This document shows positions 13,288-15,477 of a DNA stretch of 15,477 nt, in pieces. The notes under the pieces are model-generated. The model saw nothing but the letters and a program-made list of their open reading frames with translations, was not told where the DNA came from and made no database searches. Made by a program: the position numbers and the translations under genes. How positions within the stretch are numbered: position 1 is the stretch's first letter; every line of letters starts with the position of its first letter. Source of the stretch: Chloroflexota bacterium (GTDB taxonomy: Bacteria; Chloroflexota; Anaerolineae; B4-G1; SLSP01). The stretch is taken from assembly GCA_009908585.1 (NCBI GenBank), contig JAAAOZ010000232.1:1-15477 (forward strand), in the 5' to 3' direction.

Positions 13288-15477
13288 GCGTGTTGTGTCT
13301 AAATCAACCGCTCGCTGGCTGATGATACTCACCCTGTTGATCGCGGCCGCCCTGCGCTTATGGCGGCTGCCTGCGGGCGTGCCGCTGGGCCTCCACTACG
13401 ATGAGGCCGCCAACGTCGTCCTCACCCGGCAGATCGCCGCCGGGGCGTACCGGCCGCTTTTCATCCACGCCTACACCGGCAAAGAGGTGCTCTTCTTCTA
13501 CGCCGCCGCGCTCTGGATGCGCATCTTGGGCGGGGCCGCGTGGGGCGTGCGCCTCGGCGCTGCGATAGTGGGCCTCCTCACCGTGGCCGCGACCTACACT
13601 GCGACCCGCGCGCTCTTAGGGGCGGATCGCAGGAGTAGGGCCGTCGCCGTGTTCGCCGCCGGCTGGATGGGCGTCGCATTTCCCCACGTTCTGCTGAGCC
13701 GCTATGGCTTCCGCGCCATCTCCCAGCCACTGCTCCAGGCGCTCACCGTCGCCGCGATGTGGTGGGGATTGCGCACCGGCAAACGGCGCTGGCTGCTCTT
13801 AGGCGGCCTTTTCTTGGGCTTGACGGGCTACACCTATTTGGCGGCCCGTCTCTTCCCTCTACCATTGGGCTTAACGGGCTTGATCGTCCTGTACCTCACG
13901 CCGCCTGCCGAGCGCTCGCGTCGATTGCGCCAACTCGGCTATCTGCTGGCCGCCGCCGTGGTCGTCTTCGCGCCGCTGGGATGGCACTTTCTGCGCCATC
14001 CCGACGCCTTCACCACGCGCATCGGCCAGGTCGCCGCCTCGTCTGGGGCGGAGGCTTGGCGCGGCTTGATGGCGTGCCTGCGCGCCTTGGGCCTCCCCGG
14101 CGCGAGCGATCCCTACGTGCGCTTCAATCAGCCGGGCCGCCCCGTCATGCCGCCGCTGGTGGCTGGATTGGCGCTCCTTGGATGGATGGCCCTCTTCCAG
14201 TCGCGACGGGATGCTTCGTCCCCGGTGGATCGGGCCGGGCGCTGGTTCCTCTGGCTCGTCTTGCCCACGATGTTGTTGCCCAGCGCGCTGGCTACCTCGG
14301 AGATCACGCCCAGCAACTTGCGTTTGGTCGGCCTTTTCCCCTTCTTGGCGCTGCTCCCGGCGATGGGATGGGTGCAACTCCATCGTTGGCTGGATCGCGC
14401 CCTAAAGCGCGTCCCGCTTTGGACCTGGAGCTTGGCGCTCCTGCTCATCGGGGGCGGATGGGAGGGCCGAGCCTACGCCGAGTGGGCCACATCGGCGGAG
14501 CTGTTCTACGCCGCCGATGGCGCGATGACCTTGGCCGCGCAGGCGTTGGATCGCGCCGCTAGTGTTGATGACAAAGCGACGACCGTCTACATCGCCAGCG
14601 AGCACTACCGGCATCCGACGGTCGCCGCGCTCGCAGCCTCTTACGGGCGTGCGAAGTGGCTCACCGGCGGCGCTAACGTGGTGCTGCCCCCACGCGGCGA
14701 CGCCGTCTACCTGTGGCCGGCCTCGTTGGCGCCGTCCGCGCCCTGGCCCGAGGATCTCGCTGCGCAGTTGGAGCGCGATCGTAGCGCTTGGCTTGATCCC
14801 GACGGCGCGCCCGCTCTGTGGCAAAGCCACGTGACCTCGGAGGCGCTCGCGGATTTGCGGACGGCGCTCCAGGGGCCGCAACCGGCGGCGGATTTCGCGC
14901 ACGTGATCCACGTGCACGATGCTCGCCCGCTCGCGACGTGCCGGGCCGGGGCGACGTGCCCGGTGTTGGTCACGTGGGAGGCGCGCGCGCCGTATCCCGC
15001 GCTCCAACCGGTCGTGCGCGTGACGCATCCCCGCACGGGGGAGTGGGCGCGGGTGATGCCCTTTCACTATCCGACCGAGGAATGGACGAGAGGCGAGGTG
15101 GTCCTAGATCAGTTCGCGCTGGCGCTGCCGCCCGGTATCCCGCCCGGTGAGGCGTATCAGATCAGCGTGGGGGCCTTCAATCCAGAGGCCGGCGAGGCGC
15201 TGCCGCGATTGGTTGAGGAGCGCTTCGCGGGCTTGGACGTGCGCTTTCCGCTGCCGATTGCCGCACGGACGGCGCCGCCTGCCCCGGATGAGATAGCGCG
15301 TGCCTGTTCCGATCTTTCCGGTCAGGAGACCCGAATGGAAGAGGGTCTGCGCCTGTTGGCCTGGCAGCGACCGAGGGAGGAACTGCGTCAGGGCGAGCCG
15401 CTGCCGCTCACGCTCTGTTGGCAGGCTGATGCGGCGCTGCGTGAGGCGCACGCCTTGACGTTGACGTTGCAGGGACC
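13286..15477 (+). CDS. GT39/PMT-like membrane glycosyltransferase, C-terminus beyond the window
   Basis: An open frame of 730 codons runs off the right edge. The N-terminal two thirds (to about residue 400) is polytopic. After the first hydrophobic helix (12-26) comes LGLHYDEAANVV with the Asp39-Glu40 pair expected in the first external loop of GT-C/GT39 enzymes, where the acidic residue acts in catalysis; LSRYGFRAISQPLLQAL is also typical. These enzymes transfer sugar from a polyprenyl-phosphate carrier to an acceptor outside the membrane. After about 535 come soluble beta-rich units: one starting near HVHDARPLATC, and one near residue 684 (GLRLLAWQRPREELRQGEPL) of the 'G.PL.LTL.WQA' kind that Chloroflexota glycosyltransferases often carry. 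Start choice is uncertain: ATG 13286, GTG 13295 or ATG 13322, none with a Shine-Dalgarno sequence. The gene is separated from the Tad-like operon by a terminator and is much more GC-rich. Confidence 0.8.
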   Translation, partial: MRVVSKSTARWLMILTLLIAAALRLWRLPAGVPLGLHYDEAANVVLTRQIAAGAYRPLFIHAYTGKEVLFFYAAALWMRILGGAAWGVRLGAAIVGLLTVAATYTATRALLGADRRSRAVAVFAAGWMGVAFPHVLLSRYGFRAISQPLLQALTVAAMWWGLRTGKRRWLLLGGLFLGLTGYTYLAARLFPLPLGLTGLIVLYLTPPAERSRRLRQLGYLLAAAVVVFAPLGWHFLRHPDAFTTRIGQVAASSGAEAWRGLMACLRALGLPGASDPYVRFNQPGRPVMPPLVAGLALLGWMALFQSRRDASSPVDRAGRWFLWLVLPTMLLPSALATSEITPSNLRLVGLFPFLALLPAMGWVQLHRWLDRALKRVPLWTWSLALLLIGGGWEGRAYAEWATSAELFYAADGAMTLAAQALDRAASVDDKATTVYIASEHYRHPTVAALAASYGRAKWLTGGANVVLPPRGDAVYLWPASLAPSAPWPEDLAAQLERDRSAWLDPDGAPALWQSHVTSEALADLRTALQGPQPAADFAHVIHVHDARPLATCRAGATCPVLVTWEARAPYPALQPVVRVTHPRTGEWARVMPFHYPTEEWTRGEVVLDQFALALPPGIPPGEAYQISVGAFNPEAGEALPRLVEERFAGLDVRFPLPIAARTAPPAPDEIARACSDLSGQETRMEEGLRLLAWQRPREELRQGEPLPLTLCWQADAALREAHALTLTLQG

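Noticed and set aside
13759..14562. Plus-strand frame of 267 codons within the glycosyltransferase-like gene
   Set aside because: It is a +1 shadow; the frame from 13286 stays open to the window end with hydrophobic segments and GT39-type motifs.
14402..15067. Minus-strand frame of 221 codons near the right edge
   Set aside because: Arg/Gly-rich shadow of the glycosyltransferase-like gene with no start signals or family motifs.

Overview
The window looks like a chromosomal piece of a Chloroflexota (Anaerolineae-like) bacterium. This is inferred from family content: an ECF sigma factor paired with a DUF5667-type anti-sigma protein, a very large modular TadE protein, a GT39-type membrane glycosyltransferase with C-terminal beta-rich domains, and a Phd-like/C39-like gene pair. 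There is no rRNA, tRNA, CRISPR array or recognisable insertion sequence. Most housekeeping-type genes are GC-rich. The Tad-like operon and the 6.0-6.5 kb intergenic region are visibly less so.

Left part (1-4.5 kb). The 5' end of a membrane-protein gene runs off the left edge on the minus strand. Divergent from it is a two-gene overlapping module: a Phd/YefM antitoxin-like protein and a cytosolic-looking C39-like cysteine peptidase, closed by a hairpin. On the minus strand follows a tightly overlapping three-gene operon, in transcription order an M42 metallopeptidase, a YesL/DUF624-like membrane protein and TruD tRNA pseudouridine synthase. Behind truD lies an orphan C-terminal coding remnant, separated from it by a G-quadruplex-type G-run spacer.

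Middle (4.6-6.5 kb). An ECF sigma factor and its transmembrane DUF5667 anti-sigma partner form a minus-strand operon ending in a strong intrinsic terminator. Five perfect 10-bp tandem repeats sit between the two genes. The intergenic region upstream (about 530 bp) holds several inverted repeats, a 14-bp perfect palindrome and promoter-like elements in both directions.

Right part (6.5-13.3 kb). A four-gene plus-strand operon encodes (1) a 1066-residue TadE-type pseudopilin-like protein carrying a mosaic of extracellular beta-domains, (2) a small membrane-anchored protein, (3) a short TadE-like protein, and (4) a TadG-like membrane-anchored von Willebrand A protein whose VWA domain appears to be split by a carbohydrate-binding-like domain. 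A textbook terminator closes it. No Tad ATPase, platform proteins, secretin or prepilin peptidase is present. My reading is a cell-surface adhesion or sensing complex using Tad-type anchoring, possibly controlled by the divergent sigma/anti-sigma pair. The control link is inference.

Right edge. A GT39-like glycosyltransferase gene starts at about 13286 and runs off the window.
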